Source: Entonaema liquescens
Taxonomy: Eukaryota; Ascomycota; Sordariomycetes; Xylariales; Xylariaceae
Reading direction: 5' to 3'
Assembly (NCBI GenBank): GCA_902805475.1
Contig: CADCSX010000002.1
Span: 4,092,001 to 4,156,000, forward strand
DNA length: 64,000 nucleotides
The first letter of the stretch is position 1. Each line of letters begins with the position of its first letter. The position numbers and the translations under genes were made by a program. Positions 12,523 to 24,051 of the stretch are shown piece after piece. The notes under the pieces were generated by a model that searched no databases, was not told the origin of the DNA, and saw nothing but the letters and a program-made list of their open reading frames with translations.

Positions 12523-13981
12523 GATGAAACTCTTGGTGTGGTATTCTTGGTGGGATGCGATTAAAGATGGATGGACTTGATTTGTTCTAGAAGGATTCCT
12601 TTCGATCGAAGAAACAGATATCAAAATAGAAATATAGCCCCTGAAGCGGCTGAGTTACCCCCGGGCTGGGATGACCAGCTCGCAGTTTTGCCTGGTGATA
12701 TTATAAACTTGGATATCTAGATGACGATGACACCTTTCAGCGGTGGTTTTTTGGGGGGTGATTATATTATGTAGTGTACTAGGTAGTGTAATAAATGCGA
12801 TGTGGGTAGGTAGCTGAGGAAGGAGAGTTGAGGGTCTCGAAAGTGGATAGGCTCAAAAGGTTAGCAATGGTTGGGTCTGGTTGGTCCTGCTTGGCCTGAC
12901 CTGCCTGACCTGCCTGGTAAAGCCCTGGGTTGGCTTTTCAGTAGGTTGCATCAATGAATAGGTGGGTGACGTTAGTGCGATCGATAACGGTGTACATATG
13001 CCGGTACCTGGATAACACGGAAAGATAACAGCTGACCAAGCCTACGCTACCTCTGTATCGCATACATGTAGTGTGTATTGTTAACTCGCCTGGAAAATCC
13101 AGATAAGCTTTCAGGGCACCTTGCATATTGTCACACAAGGGCCCCGGGTTTCATTTACTCGGAGCTAACGGGATAAGAGTTCAAGTACCCCTCCTGTATC
13201 CGGTCTGATGTCATTGGAAGCATTGGACCGTACTTTACTCACTTTCTATTTTAGTTAACTTCCCTCACTTAGGTATTTTAGTAATGTTCAAGTTTACCTA
13301 CCCTAAGTAGGTACTTTAGGAGGTACCTATGCTATGCAGTTTATACGATTATCCCCTTTATAGGCTTTACAAAACCAGAGAGGTAGGCAAATAATATGCG
13401 ACTTTCCGTTGAAGCAGCGTTTAAAGTACCTTCGGTCACGCTAGTGTTCTAGCGCTCTGATACTCCCCTAACCTAGGACTTTTGTCTTGCATCAGCCAAT
13501 CATTTAACCACGAGTTGTGAATATGGCAATTCGATTGCTTCGTCTAACACACGTAGTAATTAGTATTAAGTAACCCTTTGGCATCTGACTCCGAGCTTGA
13601 CCACCCCAGTTCCTATCCGAGAAAACGTGACTCGGACTATTACAGTTACTGATGTCCTTCGCCACACAAGTCTGTGGTCGGATAATGCACATATCGATTT
13701 GTGTGCAACTCTTATCACCTCTCGGAACCTCACTATATCTCCCAAAAGATGTCATTCCATTTATCGGATTTTATACCATGGAAACTCTTAATGATGGCTC
13801 TTCATATTGAGGAATAACATCTTACCGTCTCCGAGAGGTGTATTTAATACTAAATATCATCCTCTCTGAGAACGTGAAAGGTTGTATCATCGCTACAAGG
13901 AATTCCGCAGCACTGGATTATCATGTTAAAATTGCGCAGCTAGAAATCTTATGGATTTGGGTTACTATGTAGAAAGTACAC
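12523..13981. other. Intergenic region upstream of the OSBP gene
   Basis: About 1.46 kb holding the OSBP promoter and 5' UTR. Near 12855-12915 there is a GGTTGG/TGGCCTGACCTGCC-like low-complexity patch. Near 13265-13330 there are several overlapping TAGGTA/TACCT motifs. No gene recognised. Confidence 0.5.
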
Positions 13982-14662
13982 TTACACTAGCGACAATACC
14001 ATCACTATAACCCGCGGCGTAAGCCCTACGAACCTGTCTTCCCAATGAACATTCGCGCTACGACACGCAATGACGAGCAGGACCAGAGTGATCAGTCCTA
14101 AAATCCCGTCATTACAAGCGAAATGAATGCGTAGCTTATCCCTAAATCCATTGATGGGCTGCCCCCTTTTGTGGTCAGAGACCGAGACGTACAGGCAGTT
14201 GATAATTCCGGCCGCAGTAGCGAATATATTCCAAACGAGGATGATCCAGCAAAAGTCGAAAATGAGTTTATGGATCCTGATATTCCATCCGTCACCAATA
14301 TCGTTATTCGCCTTGTCTATCGTGCAAGCAGCGAATATGGTGTTAAAGAGCCGGCAAAACACAATGATTGGTAGACCAACGGCGCAGGCTCTCTTTAGAA
14401 GAGGCTCGGCTATGTAATTTTCATCCGAGGAGGGCGAACTTCACTCATTGGAGTGCCCAAGAAGCGGTTCCTGGTCTTCTGCAACAGGAGAACGACGGTC
14501 CAGCTCCGCCACTCTTCTGGGCGATTCATTCAGCCTTGACATTACAGAAGAGAGGCTCTTAGCGTTGTCGATATAGTCTGGAGTGTATAAGGTCCTTGCA
14601 GTAGACTCTATGCGTGGACTAGAAGGCTGCATGTTGATAACCCTTCGGTATTTACCGAACAC
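13982..14662 (-). pseudogene. Unknown membrane protein gene with an in-frame stop
   Basis: Two segments in the same minus-strand frame are separated by a TGA at 14441-14443. The first (from Met at 14662, or 14632) is polar and ends in EPLLGHSNE. The second continues at once with SSPSSDENYIAEPLLKRACAVGLP and runs about 150 residues with three or four hydrophobic helices (around FDFCWIILVWNIFATAAGI and GILGLITLVLLVIA). It ends at a GTAAGT that could be a donor. No intron spans the TGA in frame: the only GT..AG pair is about 35 nt and would shift frame. No family was recognised. It may be a decayed gene, an assembly substitution, or two unrelated frames. Confidence 0.4.
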
Positions 14663-15801
14663 TTAATTAAGTTTCATATCCGACGTAATAAAATTATTCA
14701 TGGATCCGATGATAGTCTAGGATAATGTCGAAGGTTTGGGTCGAAGAAGCGAATATCAGCTTTTTGACCTAGCTTTGGTAGGCTGTGTACATAGAAATCA
14801 TCAGACTCGAACGCGCAACCAACTGCGGGGGGGAATATATTGAATTAGGCACCAGAATAATGACCAATTATATGCATCTCATTCTGCATCTTGGTTTAGG
14901 GGATCAACCTTGTAGATTAGCGATTCGAAATGGTAGCGGGGGTTCTTCTCGATTGATAAAGTATTAATCAAGCAAAGGCAAACCGATCAGTGTTAGCTAT
15001 CCGTACTCGAATTTTGCTGAACGCCGGCTACGTCAATACCTTAACAACCGCAGAATATTCTCCACCTAGGTCACTCTGCATCAAGACATCGGGATTTGAA
15101 CTGGTAGTGGTAGGGTGGGTATCGAGTCTATGGTCCGTGGTGAACGGCAACAAGATGCGAGAAACACGAGTTCGAAGGCTTTAATCGACGAACACTTTAT
15201 CACCTATTGTGGGCTCGCTTTACTAGTGACAGCAAGAACATATTGCTATAGGGCGTGAGAAGTAACGTCACGATTGGCCCGGATTCCTAACTCGTTTCCC
15301 TTCAGAGCAGATGTCGGGATCGGGGTGCCTAGCACGGCCGCAGCTCGAAGCGAGCCGTTACTTAGGCCTTAAGACGGGGACGGGGATATTTGGGGGAAAG
15401 AGATGCGGGGAATATAGGACTAAGCCACGCCTCCGTCGGAAGAATGGAGCGCGGCTCAACTTACGGACATATAACGCGGCCGGTCCTGGTATAAGGCAAC
15501 CGTGCTAATGCGGAGCGAATGAAATACTGTCCAATAACGGAGAGCGAAGATCCGGGTCACCAGAACAAAACTTGCATAAGAGCACTACAGTGCTCTGCAT
15601 GCATATATACATGCTGAGCCGCATAGACAAAATGCCTATCGGTGGACCTGGATGAGTTAGTATCTCCCCGAACTTCGCCGCCACAAAACAGCCATCGCCC
15701 GCGCTAGATTGCATAGAACTAATCTTTAGTCATAGCAGACTATTCTCGTACGTATCTCGTCGCGTGGAATGTTTTGATGCTTTGCAAACCATGGCTTCAT
15801 C
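14663..15801. other. Intergenic region
   Basis: About 1.1 kb. GC-richer around 15300-15500 than its surroundings, with no open frame showing a known domain. A first exon of the following C2H2-like gene could be hidden here, but I cannot place one. Confidence 0.4.
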
Positions 15802-17192
15802 TTGGTGAGGAGCATTCATCAAGTTTACTTCGTTCACAAGACGATGGGACGGTCTGGATACGACATCACATTTTTATGGGCAGCCGACGACTCCGAAACA
15901 CCGAACTCAATTTGTTCCGCGGATACGCCGCCAATCGAAGAAGAACATCCGTTATTCAAGTGGAAGGACTCGTTCCTACAAGTGGTCATGACAGCATATA
16001 AAGACCCGTGGGGGCGTCAGCAGGATGAAAGTGCCTTGGTAATCGACAGCACTGAAACACCATTTGAACTGGTTGAACATGAGAATGACCGTCCGCGTAA
16101 ACGTAATCGTATATCGGAATGTGCCTCGACGAATACCGGAGAGAAGCAAAGCCAGAGGAGTTTCACAAAGAGACGAGCACAGGACCGCCGGCTGTGGCTA
16201 GCTTGCCCTTATGCCAAAAAGGATCCTGTTCGTTATAGGGATTGTTATAGATACTTTCTGGCCAGAGTCCGTGATGTTAAACAGCATGTAACACGATGTC
16301 ATCGCAAGCCAATACATTGCCCAATTTGTAACGATACATTCAACGATGAGGACGAGAGAGATTCGCATATCGGATTGAGAGGTTGTACGCCTCGACCTTC
16401 TATCATAAGGGAAGGCATCTCGGAGAAGCAAAGAAGGGCGCTTAGCCAGAGAGTGTCATCCAAAATGCCAGAAGAACAGCAATGGTTCGCAGTCTTTGAC
16501 ATCATTTTCTCCCCACATCCGCGTCCGAGAACACCGTACCGCGATCGAGAGCTCTCCGATGACTTATGCGTCTTTCAAGATTTTATGACGGCCCGAGGGC
16601 CGGCTCTCTTAGCTGAGTTTTTGGAGGCAAGAGGAGTAGTGACCTGGAATCTCCCCGCGAAGAAAGGGATCTCGATACCTTTAAGAAGGAGGTTCTGGGA
16701 GAGGGCTTGCAACTTATCATCGACCAGTGGACGAGCGATAATGCTAAGGCCCTCGAACCAGCTAGTGCTTCTCACAGCCTTCGTTCATCGCCAACGTTGG
16801 ACTCGGGTATAGCGATGCAAAGTAGTTCTCACAAAGCAGCAAATAAGAGTAATAGGAACGAGGGTTCACTGGGAATCGAGTTCCATGGGCTCAAAAAGAA
16901 GAACGAAGCGTGCCAAGAAGAGGAGCTACGCGAAATAAATATTCCCAGCCGCGCGATAGGTCCAGAACATCAGATCGATACAGATCTAAGTGGAGTTATG
17001 GCAGAGCATAACTCGCACCCCGTCGTAGATGAACCAGTAGGGATATTAGCAGGAATCACAACTGACTCTAGGCAGAAATATTTGTCAGAGATGACAGATC
17101 CTTCGACCTTCTCACAATTCGACTATACCACGTTTTCTGCTGCAGCCGAGGTTCCGGACATGCTTAACTTCGATGTAGTATGGCCGCCTTAA
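15802..17192 (+). pseudogene. C2H2-like zinc-finger protein gene, frameshifted
   Basis: The first frame runs from Met at 15802 to a stop at 16812. It contains a fungal-type finger region: CPYAKKDPVRYRDC, then RVRDVKQHVTRCH, then CPICNDTFNDEDERDSHI, a pattern seen in fungal C2H2-domain proteins of unknown role. After LARGVVTWNLP-like sequence near 16650 the meaningful frame moves by one base: from there the alternative frame reads REERDLDTFKKEVLGEG, then LIIDQWTSD, and ends at 17192 with a Ser/Asp-rich tail. The shift sits at a run of four C (16653-16656), where five would give one continuous protein of about 463 residues. It is probably a nuclear regulator. Either a real -1 mutation or a homopolymer error. 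Confidence 0.65.
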
Positions 17193-18148
17193 GTTCAACT
17201 TCGATTTCTCCTGGCTTGGAAATTTGTTCGTTTGCTCAAAATCTGCAATTAGGCACGCACTAAGCCAACAGGATTGGGCTCGGACGAGTAGGGGCCTCGT
17301 TTCCACGGAATCTCCGCCTGGTTGTTTGCCATGGGATCCTACAGAAGACCTAGTCGGTATCTTATACATGACACATGGTTACATGAGTAAACAAGTGGTG
17401 TCGACTACAAATGCCGAGTATCGATGGTGTAGGCGTCAACGCATATTCGCACGAGTAGTGTTTTTCAGCTAACGTTCATATTTGATCGGTGACAATGTGA
17501 CAATATGAACCAGAAATCAAATCTTTTTCTTGCGAAGAGAAGGTTTAAACAACGTGTTGCGAACATTTGAGCAATGCGGCAACCATTTCTACGAAAATGA
17601 TGAAAAGGAAAATAAAGCATGTCTCAATCTGAAACAAAATAAGTACGTTGTTTTACTTACAAATCTTCGATATTAGGTAAGCTGATTCAAAAACACTAGT
17701 GTGTGAGCACGGGTAAACTAACGTCAGAAGTACAGCATTATTAACCTAATGAGTGTTAAAGTTGGGACAAAGCTAACTCAACAATTACCTATTACCTATT
17801 CAATATGAGCAATACTTTCATAGGAAGCTCCCAAAAGGAAAGGATAAAAAGAGCGGGTTATACGCCATCCGAGCAAGCATCCCATCCAAAGTTAGCAGAT
17901 CTTTAACCGTTCGATACTATTATCCCCACTAGAAATCGGGAACTGCCATCCAATGAAAATAAATTCAAAGGCGATCGGCTTGGCATGTCATCTTTTCTGG
18001 GCTATGAATACGAAACAGTGCTGATGAAACAATCATGCGCTCGCTAAAAGCTCGTGTTGATTATGATAAATCAAGAACTCTGTAATAGTGGAAATAGCAG
18101 TCGTGATTTTGAACTTTTCAATTTCAACTCCACCAACATTCGTTCAAA
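17193..18148. other. Intergenic region between C2H2-like gene and GH5 gene
   Basis: About 950 bases, AT-rich, holding the 3' end of the C2H2-like gene and the promoter of the GH5 gene. A CTATTACCTATTACC direct repeat lies near 17790. No gene recognised. Confidence 0.5.
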
Positions 18149-19786
18149 ATGGCAAATTTTGTATGGCGGTACTGGCTACCCGCCTGCTTAGCTATTGTTG
18201 GGGTCTTGTCTTCGTCAAATACGCCGCGCGCCACTTGGCCGAACGGGCCTTTCGTTACGTCCGGCCGGTGGATTCATGATGCCGCCGGTTCAACCGTTAC
18301 CTACGTTGGTGTGAACTGGCCGGGATCGCTCGACACCATGATCCCCGAAGGACTACAGTACCAATCTATTGAATCAATCGTTTCCCGGATTAAGAGCCTA
18401 GGCATGAACACTGTCCGACTTACATATGCAACTCAGATGATAGATCAGTACTATGATAATGGGGAGACCGACGTAACGATTCAGAAAGCCCTCACCGATG
18501 TCTTGGGGCAGGATGGCGGAAGAGCAGTGTACGATAAGATCATCAACAACAACCCGTCTTTCAATGAAAAGACGACGCGGTTACAGGTTAGCCAATAATG
18601 GTCGACACGTGCACTAGATCCTCGACACTAATGTTATCAAAGGTGTATGACGCTATTGCAGCCGAGTGCGCGAAGCAGGAGATATATATCCACCTAGACA
18701 ACCATATCTCAAAAGCAGGCTGGTGCTGTAGTCCCCTTGACGGGAACTCTTGGTGGGGTGATGAATTCTTCAACATCGATAATTGGACCCGGGGTTTATC
18801 TTTTATGGCAACCCATGTCTGTATATCTACACTTTAGCTTATGGCAAATCATGTCACTAATATCAACTAGGGGAAATCATGGCCGAGCCTCACGTCGATG
18901 TCTCTGCGAAATGAGCTCCGCATACCCTTAAACAACGTCACATTTGCTAGCAGTTCCTACAGTTGGGAACGCTGGTATACTTATGTTAAGCAGGGCACAA
19001 GCGCTATCCATAAAGCCAACGAAGACGTCCTGATATTCCTCTCAGGGTTAGACTCAGATCAGGATTTAAGCCCGGTGGTTAACGGGACGGCACTTACGCC
19101 TGGTTCGGCCACTTTCAATCAAGACAATTTCGCAGGCTTCGCGAATAAATTAGTCCTCGAGCTCCATGCCTATGACAACATTTTCGGACCTGGGCCCAGC
19201 AATTGCACCACTGTTCAAGTTAAATTATTTAACGCTGGATTCAAGGCCTTAACAGACGAAGCTAAGAATACGTTTCCAGTTGTCTTAACGGAGTTTGGTC
19301 TTGTGCAGAACGGCACAGCGAAGCAAGATCCATACATATCATGTCTCCTAGATTATGTACCTTCGGCGAATGCTGGCTGGATGATCTGGGAAATAGGTGG
19401 GAGCTACTACATCCGTGAGGGGACTCAAGATCAGGATGAAAGCTGGTAAGTTTCATAATGTTTCTTAGTCACAATTCATATGCCATGAGATAGCTTTTCT
19501 ATTTGGCATTCTCAGTCACAGAAGCATTGATCTAACGCTTAAACCACTTAGGGGCTTATTGACACACGATTGGTCGGATTGGAGGTCCTCGGATTTTGCC
19601 AATAACGCCTTGGCGCCTGCAGCAAAGCGAACACTTACGATCGACCAAAACTCAGCAAGTAATATTTCCCCCGGTACTCCTGACGACGACAAATCCCGCG
19701 GGATGGTTATGCGTGCTCCAGCTATGTTCGATTTACCACTATCACTCCTTGTCGCAATACTTGTGGGGTTTATATCTGTCTTTTAG
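18149..19786 (+). CDS. Secreted, probably GPI-anchored GH5-family glycoside hydrolase
   Basis: Four exons, 18149-18586, 18643-18816, 18871-19445 and 19552-19786; 473 residues with all junctions in frame. A hydrophobic N-terminal signal (LACLAIVGVLSS-like, here WLPACLAIVGVLSS) precedes the TIM-barrel. Family landmarks are YVGVNWPG near the start, YIHLDNH, the acid/base Glu in SMSLRNEL (about residue 219) and the nucleophile Glu in VVLTEFG. The last 25 residues are hydrophobic with no charged tail after a small-residue region, as in GPI signals. Such proteins are annotated as GH5 cellulase-family proteins in ascomycetes; whether the substrate is cellulose, or a fungal wall glucan as the GPI anchor could suggest, is open. 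The neighbouring asparaginase converges on its 3' end. Confidence 0.88.
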
Positions 19787-19906
19787 AAAGCTGGATGAAC
19801 GTGGGCTTCAGCACCTAGACGTTAATAGGATTGAATTTTTTGGACGGCATAACTAGTCCCGAGTCGCTACACACCACCTTGTTTGAAGCTGATATCTCTA
19901 CGTAAT

Positions 19907-21001
19907 CTACGCATCAAATTCAAACAGGTTCTGCATCTGAACACTCGTGTATCCGGCATTAAGAGCTAATTGCAGCATGATGCGGGCCTTTGGCGGATTC
20001 AAAAGACCGCCCCCATATCCTCCAGGACCGTATGGTGGAACGTACCCGTCCGTTGACCGTCGCGAGTCAACTATAACTGTGCCGCTTCTCTCTACAGTGT
20101 TGTCGATAACATCCAATCCCCCTAGAGTCCACGCTCCCGCCCCCATACCAGCAAGGACAATGCCCTTGGTGCCGCTCTCAACAGCTGCAGAGGCTAGAGC
20201 GGGGTTAAGTCCCTGGTGGCCGAACAGGATGTCGACCTGTGGAAGGCTAGTAGCGTTCCCGACGTCGAAGTGCGGCTTCCCTCGCGGTATAGCAGGAGTA
20301 AAGTAAAACTTGGGCTTTATATTATAAAAGTAGCCCAGGAAACCCTGCTCGGTAGCTTTAAAAGTGTCCAGGGAGTTTGCGTTGCTTTTGGTTGTGAAGA
20401 AGGCACTTGCAATGCGGTCGTTCAGCACAATCATAGCACCCCGGCCACGAGCATTTGGGTCCGCAGCTAGAGTGACGGCCTCGAGCAAGTTGATTGGCCC
20501 ATCAGCGCTAATAGCCGTTGCGGGACGCATGGCGCCGACTATGACGACGGGTTTTTCTGAGCGCACAGTCAAGTCAAGAAAGAAGGCGGATTCCTCGAGT
20601 GTGTCAGTGCCATGCGTTACCACGACGCCCTGGCAGTACGGGCTGTTGAGCTCTTGTTGTACTTGCCGCGTTATGTTGAGAAGTATCTCTGATGTGATGC
20701 CCGATGACGGGACGTTCGTTACTTGGATTCCGCGGACGTTGGATACGTTCCACAGCTGGGGAATGGCACCGATTAGAACATCAACGCCAAGTGCACCGGG
20801 CCTGTACCCGGCGGTCTGGTCGCTTGAGCTCGCGCTTCCCGCGATTGTGCCTCCAGTCGCGAATATAGTCACGTTAGGGAGACTCGCATTAAACGGTCTA
20901 TCCTCCCTTACCGAAATGTGGAAGCCTTGGGGAATAGGCAATGGGGAGCCTAAAACGAGCAATCCTGCGATGTCAAGTGCTAGAAACTTGAGAGATACCA
21001 T
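19907..21001 (-). CDS. Secreted L-asparaginase (type II-like)
   Basis: A single uninterrupted frame of 364 residues. The first ~20 residues form a hydrophobic signal (FLALDIAGLLVLGSPLP). Catalytic motifs of the asparaginase/glutaminase family are intact: FATGGTIAGSASS holds the first threonine, and VVTHGTDTLEESAFF holds the HGTDT motif with the second Thr-Asp. Further family blocks are PVVIVGAMRPATAISADGP and VLAGMGAGAW. The enzyme hydrolyses L-asparagine to aspartate and ammonia. Outside the cell it would serve nitrogen scavenging. It is intron-less, unlike most genes here. Its 3' end lies 120 bases from the GH5 gene. Confidence 0.95.
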   Translation of the reverse strand: MVSLKFLALDIAGLLVLGSPLPIPQGFHISVREDRPFNASLPNVTIFATGGTIAGSASSSDQTAGYRPGALGVDVLIGAIPQLWNVSNVRGIQVTNVPSSGITSEILLNITRQVQQELNSPYCQGVVVTHGTDTLEESAFFLDLTVRSEKPVVIVGAMRPATAISADGPINLLEAVTLAADPNARGRGAMIVLNDRIASAFFTTKSNANSLDTFKATEQGFLGYFYNIKPKFYFTPAIPRGKPHFDVGNATSLPQVDILFGHQGLNPALASAAVESGTKGIVLAGMGAGAWTLGGLDVIDNTVERSGTVIVDSRRSTDGYVPPYGPGGYGGGLLNPPKARIMLQLALNAGYTSVQMQNLFEFDA

Positions 21002-22570
21002 CGTGGCCTAGTTAATGTTTCCCGAAGATAGGATTCCTCAGTCCCGGGGCATCTAAAGTAGAGTATAGCATTACATTATATACATGATATCGGGCTATAC
21101 GCTGTGGAGAAAGCCTTATCTACGGACGGCATTTGAAATGCGTGATATATTGGTTCTCACATGATCATATCGCTTGGCCGCATTTCAGGCTGACTTCCCC
21201 ATACGGGCGACTAAAAGCAGGGTCTCCTATCTATTGCATTGCCAAGTGGCCGATGTTACCATGTCAGAAACGATGTCATCCTTCAAGATAAATCCCACTT
21301 AATACAGTGTTGCTAGGTAGGTAGCTAAACTAAGCTGAGAAGAGTCGTAGAATTCAAAGTTCTAAATTCCATTCAATCAGCGGATGGATTCATCGGCTAA
21401 TTCAAGCTTTAAGGCAACAACTTGCCATCCTCTTCTACTACACAAGGAATAAACATGTTTATTGGACATTACACACAATATGTAACCGCAAGCATAGTGC
21501 CGTAGAATATTAAGAATGGTTATCATGGATGGAACTAAAGGCATAGAAACATCTTTTCTGTTTTTCTAGAAATCCTAAGCCTAGGAGAGACTGATGCTGA
21601 ACGGGAGACAACGTTCATTCAATATGTGTTAATAATCCTGAAGCTAATCATCTCCCCTTAGAGTTGCAATTTTGCCTGTGTTGAATAAAATACGAATTCA
21701 CTTCGATAACGATGATCATATCCACAAATATCGGTGGCTACTACCATTCCTTTTTTCCCCAGTCACACTTTAGAGTGTCTTGAGAGTGTATCACCGTTGC
21801 GGACGGTTTATGGGAAATACTTGAGTCTAGATATGAGTCTGCAGGGTATGTCGAAGGATAGACTTCCCGTAGGAAACTTGCCTTGGCTGCCTGCTTTCGA
21901 GACGAACAATAATTTCAGATTAACATTAGCGAAGTTGTCCTGTGGTTCTCGGGTGCCTATGTCTCAGGCATTAGAGTAAAACTTTAGATCGTAATATCGA
22001 GGATAAGAGCCGAGAATGTTCTAGGTAGTTTTGCGTATTTAGGCATACTCAATACGTAGAATCTTAGGTTTTCCAATGGACGCAACTCGGAATAAGATCT
22101 CTATCACGCACTCATATAGCATGGAAACTTAAATTTCCACTGTACGAACTTGTTCGGCATACGAGTATGCTGATATATTGTGGAGTTATATCTCGAATGT
22201 ATATAAATGAATGGTCCCTCATAAGGCAATTGGAGGATTATGTATTAACTGCATTCCCTGGGTAGGTTAGATATGAACCTCATTTCTATGAGCCTCAAAT
22301 AAATGCCACGTCTATGTGCATAATAGTTTATTGACCTAGCTTCGAGGGTGACTTTGACCAACCTATTCTGTTACTAGAAAGGCAAAGAAACTACGATCGA
22401 ATCGTCGTCAAAGATCTATGCGTCAAGATGACCGTTATATAACTCATGGCTCATATTCTGAATCAATACATCATAATGGGATTGTACATCTTATGTCTTA
22501 TTATTAAGCATTTATGAGCGAGTACTTCGACGAATTTATTACTCTGTAGTCTGGCATTTGCATAAACAAC
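21002..22570. other. Divergent intergenic region
   Basis: About 1.57 kb between the asparaginase start (-) and the RBR gene start (+). AT-rich; TATATAAT on the minus strand near 21075 is a candidate TATA for the asparaginase gene. TAGGTAGGTAGC lies near 21314. Short frames only. Confidence 0.5.
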
Positions 22571-23640
22571 ATGTTAACAAGAAATCTAATATGCCCTGTG
22601 TGCTTTGAAAGCAAGCAGCCTGTTGCCTTTCCAGAGGAGCCACTGACAGAGAACTGTCATCATGATAGGTACTGCTCTGAATGTGTTACACAGTGCGTCA
22701 ACTCTCAACTTCAAGATGCCTCTATAGACAAGCTCAAATGCCCCGAATGCGGAGGGCTGTTAGGACACGCGATAGTCCAGTCATTCGGAAATAATGATTT
22801 GTTTACTCAGTAAGTCCAACATCTAATAGAAACTAGAAACCCTATGGGTAACTATCTGAGTGTTTATACACCCTAACACACTACAAAGGTATAAGAGACG
22901 AACCATTGACACCATCCTCTCTAACTTGAATAAGTTCGCATGGTGTCCTCTTGGCTGTGGTAAAGGGCAAGTACACTATCCTGGGGAAACCAACCCTTTG
23001 GTTTTCTGCTCTAACGATAGGGACTACTTCTGTTTTCGTCACAGAACTGCCTGGCATGATGATTTCACTTGCGAAGAATACGATGCCTTCCTTTCCAACC
23101 CTCAGAATTTCCACCGCAAAGTACAGATACAGACCGAACGTGACGGAAACAGAATACGTGAAGTCGAGAGCCAGAAGTTTCATCTACAAATGGAGAGCTC
23201 TAGAGCATCGTCTCGCGGAAATAAGCTCGAGCGAGGGGATTCTTCGGATCGCCGACGAAAGCCCACTCAAGAACAGCTAAAGCAAGAAAAACTAAAACAA
23301 GAGAAGCTGAAGCAAGAAGCCGAAAAAAGACAAAAAGAAGAAATTGCACGGCATAAGGCTAGGTTGGCAGCCGAAGAGGCAGCAACAAACCGTTTTACAA
23401 GACTTTGCCCAAACAAAAATTGCCGTATCAGGATTGAAAAGGATGGCGGCTGGTAAGTGGATTTATCACGGTAACAGCGAACAGTAGTATATGGCTTGCT
23501 AATAGAGCATTTCGTAGTTCCCACATGAGATGTAAGGATTATTTGGCAATCATGTCATGCTTTATTTTAATTTGTGTGCTAATACCTACTGACTTGCTAC
23601 AGGTAAATGCGGACAGGATTTTGATTGGGGTAGGAGGTAA
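22571..23640 (+). CDS. Compact RBR (RING-IBR-RING2) E3 ubiquitin ligase-like protein
   Basis: Four exons, 22571-22809, 22889-23452, 23518-23531 and 23603-23640; 284 residues. RING1 is near the N-terminus (CPVCFE ... CHHDRYCSEC ... CPECGG). The IBR follows (WCPLGCGKGQ, VFCSND, YFCFRHRTAWHDDFTC). A charged coiled coil with LKQEK repeats comes next, then RING2 at the end (CPNKNC, IEKDGGCSHMRCKCGQDFDW). In RBR ligases the cysteine of GGCxHM accepts ubiquitin from E2 as a thioester. Here its codon is split TG|T by an intron and the next cysteine codon T|GT by another, so a 14-nt microexon lies between them. The final RING2 Cys, usually in a FCW-like motif, is Asp (FDW). The substrate is unknown. 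Confidence 0.8.
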
Positions 23641-24051
23641 CTATCTACCTAGTTGAACTAGTCAATCGGGTACAATGTTGGTCAAGGATATCGAACTTCG
23701 ACGCAACCTTACAGTTATCATCGCTCAATTGTACGAAAGTCGCCTTTTCCACCTGACTGCCAGGACTTGATGAGACAACCCTCGACGGAGGTCATGTATA
23801 GAATAAATTACAAGATAGTATAAGAGTAATATGATAGCACCCGAACTTCTCTCCAATAGCCTCTTATGAGGGCGCTGCGTGCTTCTCATATATCGAAACA
23901 CTGATAGATAAGTTATCATAGTCAAATGGAAACATTTAGGCCAAGTTATCCCCCTTAGGAATTCTTTCATATGGGTAGGACTATAGAGATATTTCAATCA
24001 CCGTAGTCATTATAAATAGGTCGTCATCGAAACAATTCTGAAGCTCGAAGT
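23641..24051. other. Convergent spacer
   Basis: Spacer between the 3' ends of the RBR gene and the Asp-box gene. No coding or repeat feature seen. Confidence 0.5.

Noticed and set aside
14441..14476. 35-nt intron removing the in-frame TGA in the membrane-protein gene
   Set aside because: Too short for a fungal intron and it would shift the reading frame.
15060..15115. tRNA-like T-loop sequence (TTCAAATCCCG on the minus strand)
   Set aside because: The flanking bases do not form the five-pair T stem and no acceptor or anticodon arm could be found.
20364..21011. 215-codon plus-strand frame
   Set aside because: Shadow of the asparaginase gene on the opposite strand.
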